From Eledone cirrhosa (lineage: Eukaryota; Mollusca; Cephalopoda; Octopoda; Eledonidae), in the NCBI GenBank assembly GCA_964016885.1, contig OZ024743.1, positions 342,524,281 through 342,588,280 of the forward strand: DNA of 64,000 bases. Reading direction: 5' to 3'. The position numbers and the translations under genes are program-made. The notes under the pieces are model-generated. The model did no database searches, was not told where the DNA came from, and worked only from the letters and a program-made list of their open reading frames with translations. Each line of letters starts with the position of its first letter. Within the stretch, counting starts at the first letter, position 1. Of this stretch, positions 28,790 through 40,395 are shown one piece after another.

Positions 28790-29440
28790 TTCTTCTTCGC
28801 CCATTTATTTTCGAGAGGGTCGTCGGGGCAGAGTCCTTCTCAAACACTCCTTCCAGCGAGTCTGTCAGAAGCAAACAGCTCATGGATGTTATCCAACTAT
28901 CTTGCTCAGGGTCTACCTCCGGGTCTCTTGATGGTTGGTTTTGCCTGTAAAATGTGTCCAGCGATTCTTTACTGAGACATTCTAACCACATGCTCATAAT
29001 ATCGGAGCTGTGATCTCTCAATTCGGAGAAGTAGCGGCTCTACCAGGAGTGACTCTCTGGTCTCTGAGTTATGCACTTTATCAAGTAACGTTAGTCCAAA
29101 GACCCTTCGGAGGAATCCCATTTCTGCCGCTTTTATTTGCAATTGTATTCTTTTAGTCATTACTCAAGATTCACGATCTTCATTAAGAGTTGGAAGGAAT
29201 ACCAGGAAGACAGCGAGTTTGGCTTTTACACATACCCCCTTTCTTCTGATTGTTGAATACTGAGGCTGGCGCATTAGTGCATCAGCTTTTGCAATTCTTG
29301 CACTTAATTCAGCCTCCTGCATTCCATCACTCATGAACACGGCTCCAAGATACTTGAATTTCTCTAACTACTTCAGTAGAACTCCATTCACATGTATATA
29401 AATTTGAGGGATTTCTGCCAACCGTCCATCACACAATGTG
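28790..29440 (-). pseudogene. LINE (RTE-like) C-terminal fragment
   Basis: On the minus strand: KYLGAVFMSDGMQEAELSARI (around 29360-29290, one frame), then KRIQLQIKAAEMGFLRRVFG and EPLLLRIERSQLRYYEHVVRM (29160-28970). The pattern (membership in AExxFLRxxxGxxLxDKVxxxExR... then RSQLRxxxHVxRM) is common at the C-terminus of RTE/BovB-type and related endonuclease-RT proteins. Frame breaks at about 29160 and 28970. Confidence 0.7.
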
Positions 29441-29589
29441 TTTATGTGTTTGTGTGAATGTATGTGTGTGTAAAAGGAAGGAAAGGGATACACACATATA
29501 TATGTCTAACCTAAAAACAGTGACACACACACACGTGTCTCTTAAGAACACCGACAAACTCGCGCGTGCACATACACACACTGTCCTAT

Positions 29590-30050
29590 TACCACTCAAG
29601 AGCTTTGGCCCGGGCAAACATCCCCTCAATTTGGAACTGTCTGGGTTGTCTAGAATTGATGGGAAAAGACTTGACGGTCTTACTCTGTGCTCCTGGTCAA
29701 GAGGTAGGTGCCTTACCTGGGACGTCACAGTTAGTGACTCTTGTTTCTTCCCACATCCTGCATGCAGCGGTAAGGGAGAGAGCTACAGCATCCGCAGCTG
29801 AACGGAACAAAATCCTAAAATACCGTGTTCTGTCAGCTAACTACATTATCCAGCCTGTGGCATTCGAGATGTTTGGGGGAGTCGGGCTACTGACAGCGAG
29901 GTTCTTATCTTCACTGGCGGCTCGCCAAGCAGAGGTAACTGGTGATGCTCGTGAGGGCACTTGGTTGTTCCAGCACCTCAGCCTCGCCATTACCCCAGGT
30001 AACGCCGCGAGCGTGCTGGCTTGTCTCAAAATTATTAGAGAGGTTTCCCA
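29590..30050 (+). pseudogene. LINE C-terminal endonuclease-like fragment (same family as 5985-6535)
   Basis: Successive frames give RIDGKRLDGLTLCSWSRGRC with LTWDVTVSD, then ERNKILKYRVLSANYI, PVAFEMFGGVGLL and WLFQHLSLAITPGNAASVL. The order matches the minus-strand copy at 5985-6535. One frameshift near 29800. Followed by a T-rich tail to about 30200. Confidence 0.65.
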
Positions 30051-30197
30051 CTGCTCCTCGCTATATTGTTATCTTTTGCTCTGATAGCGTCTCTTTTTCC
30101 CATTCTTTCGCCTGCATATTGTTCTATGGGGTCTAAGATGTGGGTATTACGTGCTTGCGTATTTTTTCTCTTTCTTTTCTTCCTTTCCCTTTCCTTT

Positions 30198-30700
30198 GTA
30201 TATATTATATTTGTTAGTGTTTTCGTTCTGTAATTATTATATTAAATGTTTATATAAATGAGTTTTTTAAAAAAAGAGTTAAACTGTGTTGTTAATAAAT
30301 AAATAAAAAGTTGTACTTTTACCCTTCCATTTCACCGAACGCTATCATGACTGTATGTGTGTGTTTGTGTAAATGTATATGTGTGAATGTGTGTTTGTGT
30401 GAATGTATGTATGTGTTTGTGTGAAAGTATGTGTATTTGTGTGAATGGGACGTCACAGTTAGTGACTCTTGCTTCTTCCCACATCTTGGATGCAGCGGTA
30501 AGGGTGAAAGCTACAGCATATATATTATATTTGTTTCTGTTTTCGTTCTGTAAGCATTATATTAAATTTTTATTCAAATGAGTTTAAAAAAAAAAAAGAG
30601 TTAAACTGTGTTGTTAATAAATAAATAAACCGTTATACTTGTTTTACCCTCCCGTTTCCAATTCACCGAACGCTATCATGACTGTATATGTGCGTAAATG
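30198..30700 (+). repeat. Tandem duplication of a LINE tail
   Basis: The 30198-30370 segment (gagttaaactgtgttgttaa, then cgctatcatgactgtat) recurs at 30520-30700. Between them, 30447-30520 repeats the coding part at 29718-29795 (gggacgtcacagttagtgac). Two nested copies of the same 3' end, the second truncated further 5' or internally deleted. Confidence 0.8.
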
Positions 30701-30989
30701 TATGTTTGTGTAAATGTATGTGTGAATGTTTTTTGTGTGAAAGTATGTGTATTTATCTCTACGTATGTCCGTGAGGGTTTATTTTTATAAAACATTGTGC
30801 GCGATTATAGTTATATACTCATACATATAGATGTATGTATGTGCACAATCATACGCGTCAGCGTGTAGAAAGTCGTAATCACTATCTCTCTCATCACAAA
30901 CTCTCTATTTCTATATATATATATATATATGGTAGTTGAAGTGGTGGTGGCGGCGACGATATACCGGAAGTCTAGAAATTTGTAACTTT

Positions 30990-31290
30990 GAAATGAAATC
31001 AATTTTAAATTATTTATAAATAGGAAATTTAGTTACGAAATTTAGTACATACATTATGTAATATTCATTCATTATTTATTCAATCCCGCCGAGGTTAACT
31101 TTGCCTTTCATCCTTACGGGGTCGATAAAATAAAGTACCAGTAATGTACTGGGTAATTGCTGGCCTTGTGCCAAGAGTAGAAACAATTATTTATTCAAAG
31201 TAATCCAACTTATTTTACAAACGGGATAAAAAAAAATGTATTCTGGATGCAGTCCCGCACTCCTTATTTTATTATAGTTTATAATATGAA
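30990..31290. repeat. Inverted-repeat block A' (partner 25020-25270)
   Basis: Reverse complement of block A, split by a SINE at 31084-31185. Confidence 0.8.
31084..31185 (+). mobile_element. 5'-truncated SINE with perfect TSD
   Basis: Starts at tcccgccgagg and runs to the SINE tail. Direct repeats attatttattcaa at 31071-31083 and 31186-31198. The empty site is preserved in inverted block A at about 25180-25195. Confidence 0.92.
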
Positions 31291-31394
31291 TTGATTATAT
31301 TTGTTACCGATAGGTGGAATTACAGTGAGTTTGAAAGTTGTTGGCATAACTTTCTTCCTCTAAGCTCTTACCCTTTTTGTGTAAGAGTTATATA

Positions 31395-31965
31395 CATATG
31401 TTTGTGTGTGTGTGTGTGTGTGTGTATGTGTGTGTGCGCGCGCGCGTGTGTGCCTATGTGCAAGTGTGTATATCTATGTATGTGTGTGTATGTGTGCGTC
31501 TGTGTATATCTATGTATGTGTGTGTGCATGTGTGCATGTGTATATCTATGTATGTGTGCGTGTGTGTATATCTATGTATGTGTGCGCGTATGTATATCTG
31601 CGTATGTGTGCGTCTGTGTATATATATGTGTGTGTGAATGTGTGCATGTGTATATCTATGTATGTGTGCGTGAATGTATATCTGTGTATATGTGCGTGTG
31701 TGTATATCTATGTGTGTGTATGTGTGCATGTGTATATCTATGTATGTGTGCGTGTATGTATATATGTGTATGTGTGCGTCTGTGTATATATATATGTGTG
31801 TGTGTATGTGTGCATGTGTATATCTATGTATGTGTGCGTGAATGTATATCTGTGTATATGTGCGTGTGTGTATATCTATGTATGTATGTATGTATTTATG
31901 TGTGCATGTGTATATTTATGTATGTATTATGTATTATGTGTGTACGTATGTATGCATGGATGTAT
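31395..31965. repeat. Degenerate TG/TA minisatellite
   Basis: Higher-order units of about 30-50 bp built on tgtgtatatctatgtatgtg. All frames are open because the unit lacks stops, giving spurious CVYLCMCV-type proteins. Confidence 0.95.
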
Positions 31966-31969
31966 CTCT

Positions 31970-32960
31970 GTACATATATTTGTGTCTTCAATGTGTCCTT
32001 AATTAAGACGATAACGTGTCATTGCAAGAGATTTAACTGCTTTTTCTAGCTGGAAGAACGTTCCGACCATGGGAAATCTCTGCCCTTGGCTAGATTGATA
32101 TATTACAGTAGTGCATTATTAGTATGTTATTAGAATATTACTAATACGTTTTTCAGAGTTCTTCCATCAATAATCATGCGTTGCTAGGTGAAATGGAACC
32201 AAACTGGAATTGAATGTGTTTTTTATGCAGTCTAGAACTAAATAATAAATCAAGTTTACCATCTCACTAACGTATATAGCAGTCTCATCAAGGCATTCTC
32301 AATGTGGTAAAGCTATTTACTAGAAACAACAGTCAAACCCTCCCCAACTTTACAACACAAAATCTATCCGAAGATTTTAAAGGCGAAGAGGAATGGATGC
32401 GATGTTAGTAAAGTTAATTATTTAGACGCATTATCGAGTGGAGCGGTGAGTCGATAGTGATAAAAGTCTACAATAAGACGAAAGATTTTAACTTTAAGAT
32501 AGCTTGCATGCCATTCGCGTGAAGCTATTCACCAATATCTTCAGAATAAAATGTGTTTTCCAGTTAAATTGTACGTTACGGTAGGATAAATAGCCATTTG
32601 AATGTTTTTATGGAAGAAGTGAAAACACTCTTAAAACATATGGTAGGGAATTTTTTGATACGGCATTTTCGTTTTTGCCTCGGTGTTAAAATTCTAAAAA
32701 GAAACTCGGGATTATTTCAAATCTGCAAATGAAAAGCGTATGGCTTTGAAATTAATTTTAATTTACAATGAAGTAGTAGAGTATAGTTTAGTTAACATCG
32801 CGCTTGTAGGCATTTAGCTTATTTACATTGAAGTAATGCATTTAAAGGATGATTCCTGTGGTTGCTGATATTTAGCTGATTTTTACCTGCTTAGAAGAAA
32901 CTTAGTATATTTGTTTTGAAGTAATGAATTTAAAAGGAGAAGCTTCTGCTGAATTTGACA
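31970..32960. other. AT-rich spacer, nothing recognised
   Basis: No open frame with recognisable sequence and no repeat shared within the window. Confidence 0.5.
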
Positions 32961-33106
32961 TTATTTGACCTTAATGCCATGGGTGAAGTTAGTGATAGGG
33001 CTGGGGGTGAGGGGTGGTCAAGGTAATTGTTTTCTTTCTTCTTTCTTTGTGTCTTTGTTTATTTCCTTTCATTGCGTTAGCCTAAAGGATAGACACACAC
33101 ACACAC

Positions 33107-33109
<3 letters not shown>

Positions 33110-33162
<53 letters not shown>
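33110..33162. repeat. (TA)n microsatellite
   Basis: TA run preceded by (CA)n. Confidence 0.95.
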
Positions 33163-33167
<5 letters not shown>

Positions 33168-33523
33168 TGGATGGGTGCTACACGATAATGCTGAGGATGG
33201 CTCTGAACATTAATCAGTATACACTGAGGATGAAAAACTCAGAGCTGTATGGGAGCATCCCAAAAGTCAGCTCAAAAGTGACACAGAGGAGACTGAGGTT
33301 AGCTGGACATGCTCACCGACATCCAGAGTTGACATTGCACTCAGTGCTCCTTTGGGAGCCCCTACATGGACACACTAGAAGAGGAAGACCAAGGTTAACG
33401 TATCTTGATGCCCTAAGGACAGACACTGGTTTGTTGGAGACGCAGGACATGGCAGCGATAATGAGGGACAGAGACCGCTGGAGAGAACTCGTCCATGGAT
33501 CTCGGGAATTTTACCCGCCTTAG
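33161..33523 (+). pseudogene. LINE ORF2 C-terminal fragment
   Basis: An open frame of 120 codons: MLRMALNINQYTLRMKNSEL, then YGSIPKVSSKVTQRRLRLAG, HAHRHPELT and RGRPRLTYLDALRTDTGL. This is the classical C-terminus of an endonuclease-reverse transcriptase of an RTE-like LINE family (LYG.LP.VS..I..RRLR.AGH..RHPE). It is followed by TAGAA repeats, consistent with a simple-repeat 3' end. The RT and endonuclease domains are absent. Confidence 0.78.
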
Positions 33524-33554
33524 AATAGAATAGAATATATATATACATATATAT

Positions 33555-33612
33555 ATGAAAATGTTTAACCCCGAAACGCCTTGAGCTCTGCCGGCGGGGT
33601 ATAAACATTTTC
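33555..33612. repeat. Short palindromic copy of the ccgacggc-type core
   Basis: Outer arms gaaaatgttta / taaacattttc surround the family core (ccccgaaacgccttgagctc). Followed by TA and GT microsatellite to 33688. Confidence 0.65.
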
Positions 33613-33613
33613 C

Positions 33614-33615
<2 letters not shown>

Positions 33616-33688
<73 letters not shown>
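33616..33688. repeat. (TA)n(GT)n microsatellite
   Basis: About 60 bp of perfect GT. Confidence 0.97.
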
Positions 33689-33692
<4 letters not shown>

Positions 33693-33987
33693 AAGACCGT
33701 TACTGCTCCAATCTGTCCACAAAACACTGAGCAAACATCCTAAACCGAACGCTAACTTGAACTCATGACTTCTGCTAAACCAAATCACGACACATCCACC
33801 AAAGTTGGTAAACCAAAGGTGGATCGTCCACGTTCCTAAATTCGGCAAACCGAACAAATGAGGAAGACAGACGTTGTCAAACTGCAGCTTCCATATTACG
33901 TAGTTTCAGTATAGTAAAGCTAATAAAGCTATTATCATCTGCAGATGCAACTTTTATAAACTTTAAAGTCATTATTTACATGCATTG

Positions 33988-34098
33988 TGGACTGGCAGTA
34001 TCGGTAGAGGGTCGGACGCCATGCTTTGACGCATAGAGTTACGGCTCTTGCCATTCTGAGTTCAAATCTCGCCGAGGTTAACTTTGCCTTTCATCCTA
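33988..34098 (+). mobile_element. SINE, 3'-truncated
   Basis: Begins with the head ggactggcagtatcggtaga and stops within the cctttcatcc block, where a TA run begins. Confidence 0.85.
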
Positions 34099-34261
34099 TA
34101 CGTATATATATATATATATATATACGTATATATATATTTAGTTGCCCAAGATTCTCCCTCTACATATGGAGCCGTCGTCCAAATCCTTCCAATTTTCATG
34201 TATGTAGTCGTCAAAATTATTCCCATAAACTTGTGTTGTATTGTTTTGTAAATTTGTAGTT

Positions 34262-34465
34262 CATGGTATCCCATGCCTATATTAGAATGTCCACATCGAA
34301 CATCCGATGACGCTGTTGGAATGCATGAATTTGCATCTCCAGGAGCCGAATTGCAAACTCACCGAATTTTCCAGATTCAATTTTGTTCCCGTCAGACATT
34401 CATATTCCTCTAAGAAGGTGCTGACCACCTCATATGCCGACGCAACCCTTCCACGTCCCAGTTTG
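34262..34465 (-). pseudogene. Fragment of the Tx1-type LINE ORF2
   Basis: Minus frame FLEEYECLTGTKLNLENSVS followed by QFGSWR matches the stretch just after YADD in the three central LINE copies (EEY...TGAKLNRDKSIGLQLG.W). Divergence is higher than among copies 1-3, so it is an old fragment. Confidence 0.8.
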
Positions 34466-34592
34466 AGCTGGGTGGGGATTTTTTGGGTAGGGGTGTTTTT
34501 GTAATTGTTATTTCTATTGAAGGAGTATGGTGTTGAGTATCGGCTCCTCGTAAACATATCGATTCTGTAACATACTGGAGTGTCGAATCCTC

Positions 34593-34593
34593 C

Positions 34594-34660
<67 letters not shown>
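34593..34660. repeat. (TA)n microsatellite
   Basis: TA run adjoining a SINE. Confidence 0.95.
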
Positions 34661-34661
<1 letters not shown>

Positions 34662-34664
<3 letters not shown>

Positions 34665-34817
34665 ATTGTTTCTACTTTTTGCCACTGGTACTTTATTTTA
34701 TCGACCCCGTAAGGATGAAAGGCAAAGTTAACCTCAGCGGGATTTGAACTCAGAATGGCAAGGGCCGTAACTCTATGCTGAAAAACATGGCGTCCGACCC
34801 TCTACTGATACTGCCAT
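34662..34817 (-). mobile_element. SINE with internal deletion
   Basis: The reversed body has a gap between the tail (gtttctacttt) and ccactggtac, losing the ccagcaattacc block. Confidence 0.85.
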
Positions 34818-34819
34818 AT

Positions 34820-36235
34820 AATGGGATCTTACAGGATTGAAGCATGACCAATGATTCCACAAGTTGCCATTAAAAGAAGGATACACACCTAACAACTTTT
34901 CTTTTTCTTCGTTTGTTTAAAACAAAACAATTGCATTCGATGCTATTAACGCCGTTGTTTTATTTGCTTCTTGTTCTTAGATTTTAAACTCCCCTAGATG
35001 GAAGATTTGTTTTCCAATTGCAAGAATAATTTTAATTAGTTGTTTTTTGACTCCATATAATTACACAATTTAGACCCTACCTTTGCATATATATCTACAT
35101 CTATGTCAACAAACAAAACCACAGGAAAATAATAGAATCCAATGATAGTGTATACTAGGTTAACGCTTGATATAGTTGCAAAAGTGTCTTAACGTTTCAG
35201 ATGTTACCATTTCATCGGTGGATAGAAAAAAGGATAGAGAAGATGTTTTGGAACGAGCAGAAGACAGACAAGAATAAAAAAGAAATGGAAAACCAAGAAA
35301 AGCTTATAGAAGAGAAAACGTACATCTGGTTTTAGTCAAATATCTTGATATAGTCATACATCAGACGAAATATACATTTGTGTCTGTACGCATGTGGTGT
35401 TGTGTGTATCTGCGTGTGTATGATTGCGAGCGTGTTTGTATTCATTTGGGTTCAAATTTACTTTCAAATACGTTATATTGGGGAGACTGTTGTGTTCCAC
35501 ATAATTCTGTATATTTTTAATACGGACATGACTAATTTATCAGCGAGGAAGTCATTTACATTTATGTATTTGTTTTGCAAGATTCTTTACGCGAAATCCT
35601 GTGTTAAAATAAAACCAGAAAGAAAAAGCGTCACAGAAAAGAAGTCATTGAGGAGGTCACATTATGTGCTACGAAAGAGTTTTGACAAAATAACAAATAA
35701 CTAATAATAATAAAGCTGAAATAAAAGTCAAATAGTGCTTGTGTTTTTATTGGTAAAATTGGAAAATTGACCATCTCTATATATGACGAAGTCATTTATC
35801 TTATCCCTTTGTGTCTACTAAATAGAAATAAAGTTTCAACAACACGCTACTCGTAATTAACACAGTTCTATTGCCTTATTACGTTACCTCTCTCCCTGCT
35901 GAATATATGTTCTCACTTGACGTTAAAACATACATGATTTACGATGTTGTGAATTATACCACTACCCACAGTCTCTTCTGTTTTCTTCCTTTATTTCTTG
36001 AACTTTCCTCTTCCTCTAGTTATTCATTTGTTTATATTTTTTCTCTTTTCTCGTGTTCCACATTTTCTTAATTCTTACTCTTTCTTTTTTCTTGTTCCTA
36101 ATCGTTTGTGACTCTATTCTTCTCATGTATAATGTTTCACTCAACGTTTGTATTCTCTACATTTTCTTTGTTTCTGTAATAACACTGACACTGGCATACA
36201 TACACATATACACACGTATACAATAAATATTTATA
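34820..36235. other. AT-rich spacer, no supported gene
   Basis: The segment 35155-35235 resembles 36605-36665 (taggttaac.cttga, then cttaacgtttc). An open frame at 35378-35704 has no recognised domain. Confidence 0.45.
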
Positions 36236-36237
36236 TA

Positions 36238-36565
<328 letters not shown>

Positions 36566-36664
36566 TATGTATGTATGGAAAAGGTAAACAGAAATAACAA
36601 CACAATCGGTAGGAATATATTAGGTTAACTCTTGAAATAGCAGGAAGAGGGTCTTAACGTTTCG

Positions 36665-36669
36665 GACGC

Positions 36670-36719
<50 letters not shown>

Positions 36720-36740
36720 TGAGGGAGAGAGAGAGATACA
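36665..36740. repeat. (TA)n(GA)n microsatellite
   Basis: TA then imperfect GA run. Confidence 0.95.
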
Positions 36741-37032
36741 TGTTTGTGAGTGTGTTATATTATATATATTTTGTGTTATATATATATAATTAAAGTTTTT
36801 GCTCCGTCATAGCTGTATACCTATATGAATTTCGTATCTAATGATATATGGGTTTTTTTTTGCGAATAAAAATTTGGCTCTGTGTGTGTGTGTGTGTGTG
36901 CGTGAATTTCATATATCTAATGATATATGGTATGTTTAAGAATAAACATTTGGAAAGCCTTCTAGTTATGAGTATTGAAAAGCTGGCGGCTCATGCGCTC
37001 TAGCGTATTCCAGCATAAGTAGCGAGGTACAA

Positions 37033-37071
37033 CTGTCAACACGTTTCTGGCTCCGGTCGTCATCAGGAGAG
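37033..37071 (-). ncRNA. Hammerhead ribozyme motif, left arm
   Basis: On the minus strand: CUCUC (37071-37067), core CUGAUGA (37066-37060), a short GC-rich stem II, GAAA (37047-37044), CGUG, UU, then GACAG (37037-37033). Stem I CUCUC/GACAG has one mismatch. Stem II is imperfect in this arm. Confidence 0.55.
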
Positions 37072-37248
37072 TGCTTTCCCTGATCTCCACTAGAATTTGA
37101 AACAGGCGAAAATATATAATTTGTTCGCCTCTGTAGATGTGCTGATAAGCTTCATTTGCATATGGAGCTGTACAAGGCGACTCAGCTCGAAAGCAGAAAA
37201 AGTTATTATTTCACCTGTTTCAAATTCCATCAGAGAACAGAAAAAGCA

Positions 37249-37287
37249 CTGTCCGGATGACGGCCAGAGCCAGAAACGTGTTGACAG
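37249..37287 (+). ncRNA. Hammerhead ribozyme motif, right arm
   Basis: CUGUC (37249-37253) pairs perfectly with GACAG (37283-37287). Stem II is GGC/GCC; GAAA is at 37273-37276; CGUG then UU follow. The core reads CGGAUGA, a U-to-G change at position 4 that should inactivate it. The two arms have complementary defects. Confidence 0.55.
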
Positions 37288-37600
37288 TTGTGCCCCGCTA
37301 CTTATGCTGGAATCCGCTAGAGCGCATTAGCCGCCAGCTTTTCAATACTCGTAACTAGAAGGCTTTCCAAATGTCTATTCTTAAACATACCATATATCAT
37401 TAGATATATAAAATTCACGCATACATACACACATACACACACATATATATATATATGTGGGAGGGGGGGGGTGAATTTCATATATCCAATCGAGGGTAGC
37501 CACAGTTAGTAAGGTACTCAGATTTCCTTCGAATGAAACAGTTCTAGTCCTCTAGAAGTCATTTCTATATATTAAACATTATATATATATATATATATTG

Positions 37601-37790
37601 GCGGTGACTTGGTAGTATTGGTAGAGGGTTGGACGCCATGCCTTCTAGCATTGTTACGTCCCTTTACAGTCTGAGTTTAAATCCCGCCGAGGTTAACTTT
37701 GCTTTCATCCTTACGGGGTCGATAAAATAAAGTACCAGTAATGTACAGGGTAATTGCTGGCTTTGTGCCTAAAGTAGAAACAATTATATA
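37601..37790 (+). mobile_element. SINE, full length
   Basis: Head ggcggtgacttggtagtatt to tail gtagaaacaatt, followed by TA repeats. Confidence 0.9.
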
Positions 37791-37959
37791 TATATATATA
37801 TATGTGTGTGTATAATATATATGCGTTTCAGAAAAACTACTGCTCCAGTATGTTTCCTGATAAACTGAATCCAGCAGGCTGTGACTAACGGAACCCACTC
37901 AAGCGAACGTTATTCATAGTTTATTTTAACCAAATACCGGGGCTTGACGACCGTTTCAT

Positions 37960-38100
37960 TGCTGTTGAGACCGCAGGCGTGCGCGATCCCAAATTGCTGA
38001 GGTAGTGTGGTTACTGCACCGAGTGTCGCTGGCCATTCTCAGAAGTTATGATTTCGCCATTTTGTATGCGGGCGCAGCTGAAGCATGCTGCTCTGACTGG
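37960..38100 (+). pseudogene. Small LINE C-terminal fragment (third copy of the WDxT family)
   Basis: The frame VVWLLHRVSLAILRSYDFAI matches WLFQRVSLAVLREN at 5985-6535. Preceded by a degenerate AVETAGV block. Followed by a T/C-rich tail. Confidence 0.6.
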
Positions 38101-38444
38101 ACTGTAAAGTTGTCACTTCGTCCTTACTTTCTTTTTCTTTCGTTGCTTAATTTCTCTTTTCCTTTTCTTTCATTTTTTTCTGTTTTTTTCCTTTCGATAT
38201 TCATTATATAAACTCTATTGTCTATCAAATATTTTTTTAATGTTTATATATATGCCATCACAAATATATGCCATCAATCATAGCAAATTACAAATATTCA
38301 TAGATTATCTACGCTCCAGAAATTAAACAATGAAACAGCTGATCGAGAAAGAAAATATCTAATCTGAACTACATGCTCTAAGCCAATGATTGGTGGGAAG
38401 CAACAATATGTGGCTAAAATATTTAGTTCTTCCACCTTGGAAAA

Positions 38445-38515
38445 GAAGCCATCCTCAAACAAACACACACATCTGCGTATGTGTGTGTGCGTTTGAGGAA
38501 GGCTTCTGTATGATA
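38445..38515. repeat. Short inverted repeat with CA/GT centre
   Basis: gaagccatcctcaaac is mirrored by gtttgaggaaggcttc. Confidence 0.8.
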
Positions 38516-38526
38516 TATATATATAT

Positions 38527-38915
38527 AGTAATAAAAGGTATTCCAATTTTGTCTGATTTACTCGTTTTATTTACAATCCTTTAAAATTTATAATGGTATT
38601 AGAATTAAATAGTATGGTAGAATATTAAATGTTAAGTGTTAATTGCAGAAGTACTTTCATGCTTTCGCAATCTTCAGGTTCATATTCTGTGGTGACAGTC
38701 AAGTTTGCAATTTTCAACAGTTGAAAATTGCAAACTTGACTGTCACCACAGAATTTGAACCTGAAGATTGCGAAAGCATGAAAGTACTTCTTCAATTAAC
38801 ACTTAACATTTAATATTCTACAATACTATTTCATTCTAATACCATTGTACATTTTAAAGGATTGTAAATAAAACGAGTAAATCAGACAAAGTTGGAATTC
38901 CTTTTATTAATATAA
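38527..38915. repeat. Near-perfect fold-back
   Basis: Arms 38527-38715 and 38720-38915 meet at caattttcaacagttgaaaattg. Each arm contains CUGAAGA, a UGC/GCA stem with GAAA loop, GAAA, the palindrome GUAC and UUC (plus strand 38758-38790; minus strand 38700-38655). This resembles a hammerhead with stem I UUGAA/UUCAA and one extra C; I score the ribozyme reading lower than the others. Confidence 0.85.
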
Positions 38916-39107
38916 TCTTCTATACACAATCATACACACCCGTGTATATTTATCTATCTATCTATATATATATATATCCCTTCTGGAGGCTGATCAAATA
39001 TGTATGTATCTTGATGCCATGATATCTAACAAAGAATTAAAATAGATATTTACTTTACGTTAGTATTAGAATTGTTAAATATCTGCTAAGGTTTTAAATG
39101 ACTAGTA

Positions 39108-39167
39108 TGCACACACACACACATACACACACACTCACACAGACACACACACACACACACTCACACA

Positions 39168-39257
<90 letters not shown>

Positions 39258-39260
39258 ACA
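39108..39260. repeat. (CA)n microsatellite
   Basis: About 130 bp CA followed by short TA. Confidence 0.97.
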
Positions 39261-40314
39261 TGTGTGTTTAGCTGTATATTTACGTATGTATTTGTATATT
39301 CGTGTATGTCCCCATGTGTGTATGCTCATGCTAACAGGTTGGCGTACTTTTAAGCAGAGAGAGAGGTTTTATGCCTGTGATAGATAAGTTTTGTACGTGC
39401 CACAATAAACGCTATTTGTAAAGTAAAAAGTCATATGTCATGATTCTAGTTTTCAGAGGATTGTATTCTGTTTAATTTGTTCTTTTTTATCATTTTAATA
39501 CTTTTATTTTATTTTATTCTATTTTTTCCTTCTCGTCTATTAATGTTAAAAATAATCACAAGACCTGGGTGCTATAACCTCTGTTTTATAATATGTATGA
39601 ACAATGCAACATGTTTTAATTTGTAATGCAATGTATAATAAAAGATAACGCTATGCATACAGACTTAGCTGTGTGGTTAAAACGTTTACTTGGCAACACA
39701 TGGTTCTCGGCTTGAGCGCACCCGACTTCGTCACACATTTTCAGGTAGCCTTAAACCCATACATATATGATGGCTGCAAACTCTGCTAAGAGTATTGCAA
39801 TCGCTTGTCAGATTATAGAGTTTGGTACACTTTTAGGCTACGGGCAGCCACACGAACCTGTAACATCGCCTAAACAAGCAATGCCTGTGCTTTGAAGGTT
39901 TTTTAAGTAGGAAAAGGCCTTGCACTCGACCAATCCCAATCTCTGAGTATCAAAAACACTACCCGAAAAGGAGAACTGATCAACATCATCGGATTCTTCC
40001 CAAGCCGCAGGTTTTTTTTTCCAGAGTTTCCCTCTCCTAGAAAGGTTTTGTGACAACAATTGGGGCCTTTCACTCCCAGGTGTAAAAATAAAACAAAAGA
40101 AATACTATTTGGATGGTCGTTGACTCTGCTGAGTTGTTCCACCCTTTGTCGTGTCTTGTATTTCATCCAGCAGGGAGTCCAAATATCACCCTCCTCACCA
40201 AACTAGCTTGGTGGAGCTGCCGGTTTAGTCACCAACGACCCGACCATGAGACAGGTTGTACTGGGTTACATGTTACCCGTAGCACTCGAGAGCGAGTACT
40301 ATTGGTAACATGTA

Positions 40315-40315
<1 letters not shown>
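39261..40315. other. No recognised gene
   Basis: GC-richer patch at 39840-40260. Overlapping minus-strand frames (39838-40059 and 39903-40166) could be an old coding remnant, read with one frame change, but match no family I know. The rest is AT-rich. Confidence 0.4.
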
Positions 40316-40317
<2 letters not shown>

Positions 40318-40367
<50 letters not shown>

Positions 40368-40395
40368 TGCATGTGTGCGTGTGTATGTGTGTATG
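40318..40395. repeat. (GT)n microsatellite
   Basis: About 45 bp perfect GT and a degenerate extension. Confidence 0.97.

Larger units (their letters stand above)
36905..37425. repeat. Fold-back element with a ribozyme motif in each arm
   Basis: Arm 36905-37115 is mirrored by 37205-37425; shared landmarks are gaaaagctggcggct and catatatcattaga. The 90-bp centre differs. Each arm holds a hammerhead-like motif (37033-37071 minus, 37249-37287 plus). No coding capacity. Confidence 0.88.

Noticed and set aside
31291..32049. 252-codon open frame (CVYLCMCVYVCV...)
   Set aside because: Made entirely of a TG/TA minisatellite that lacks stop codons; same in other frames.
35165..35220. Minus-strand CCGAUGA...GAAACGUUAAGAC as a hammerhead
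   Set aside because: Core position 4 is changed and stem I does not pair; similar sequence at 36630-36660 lacks the core.
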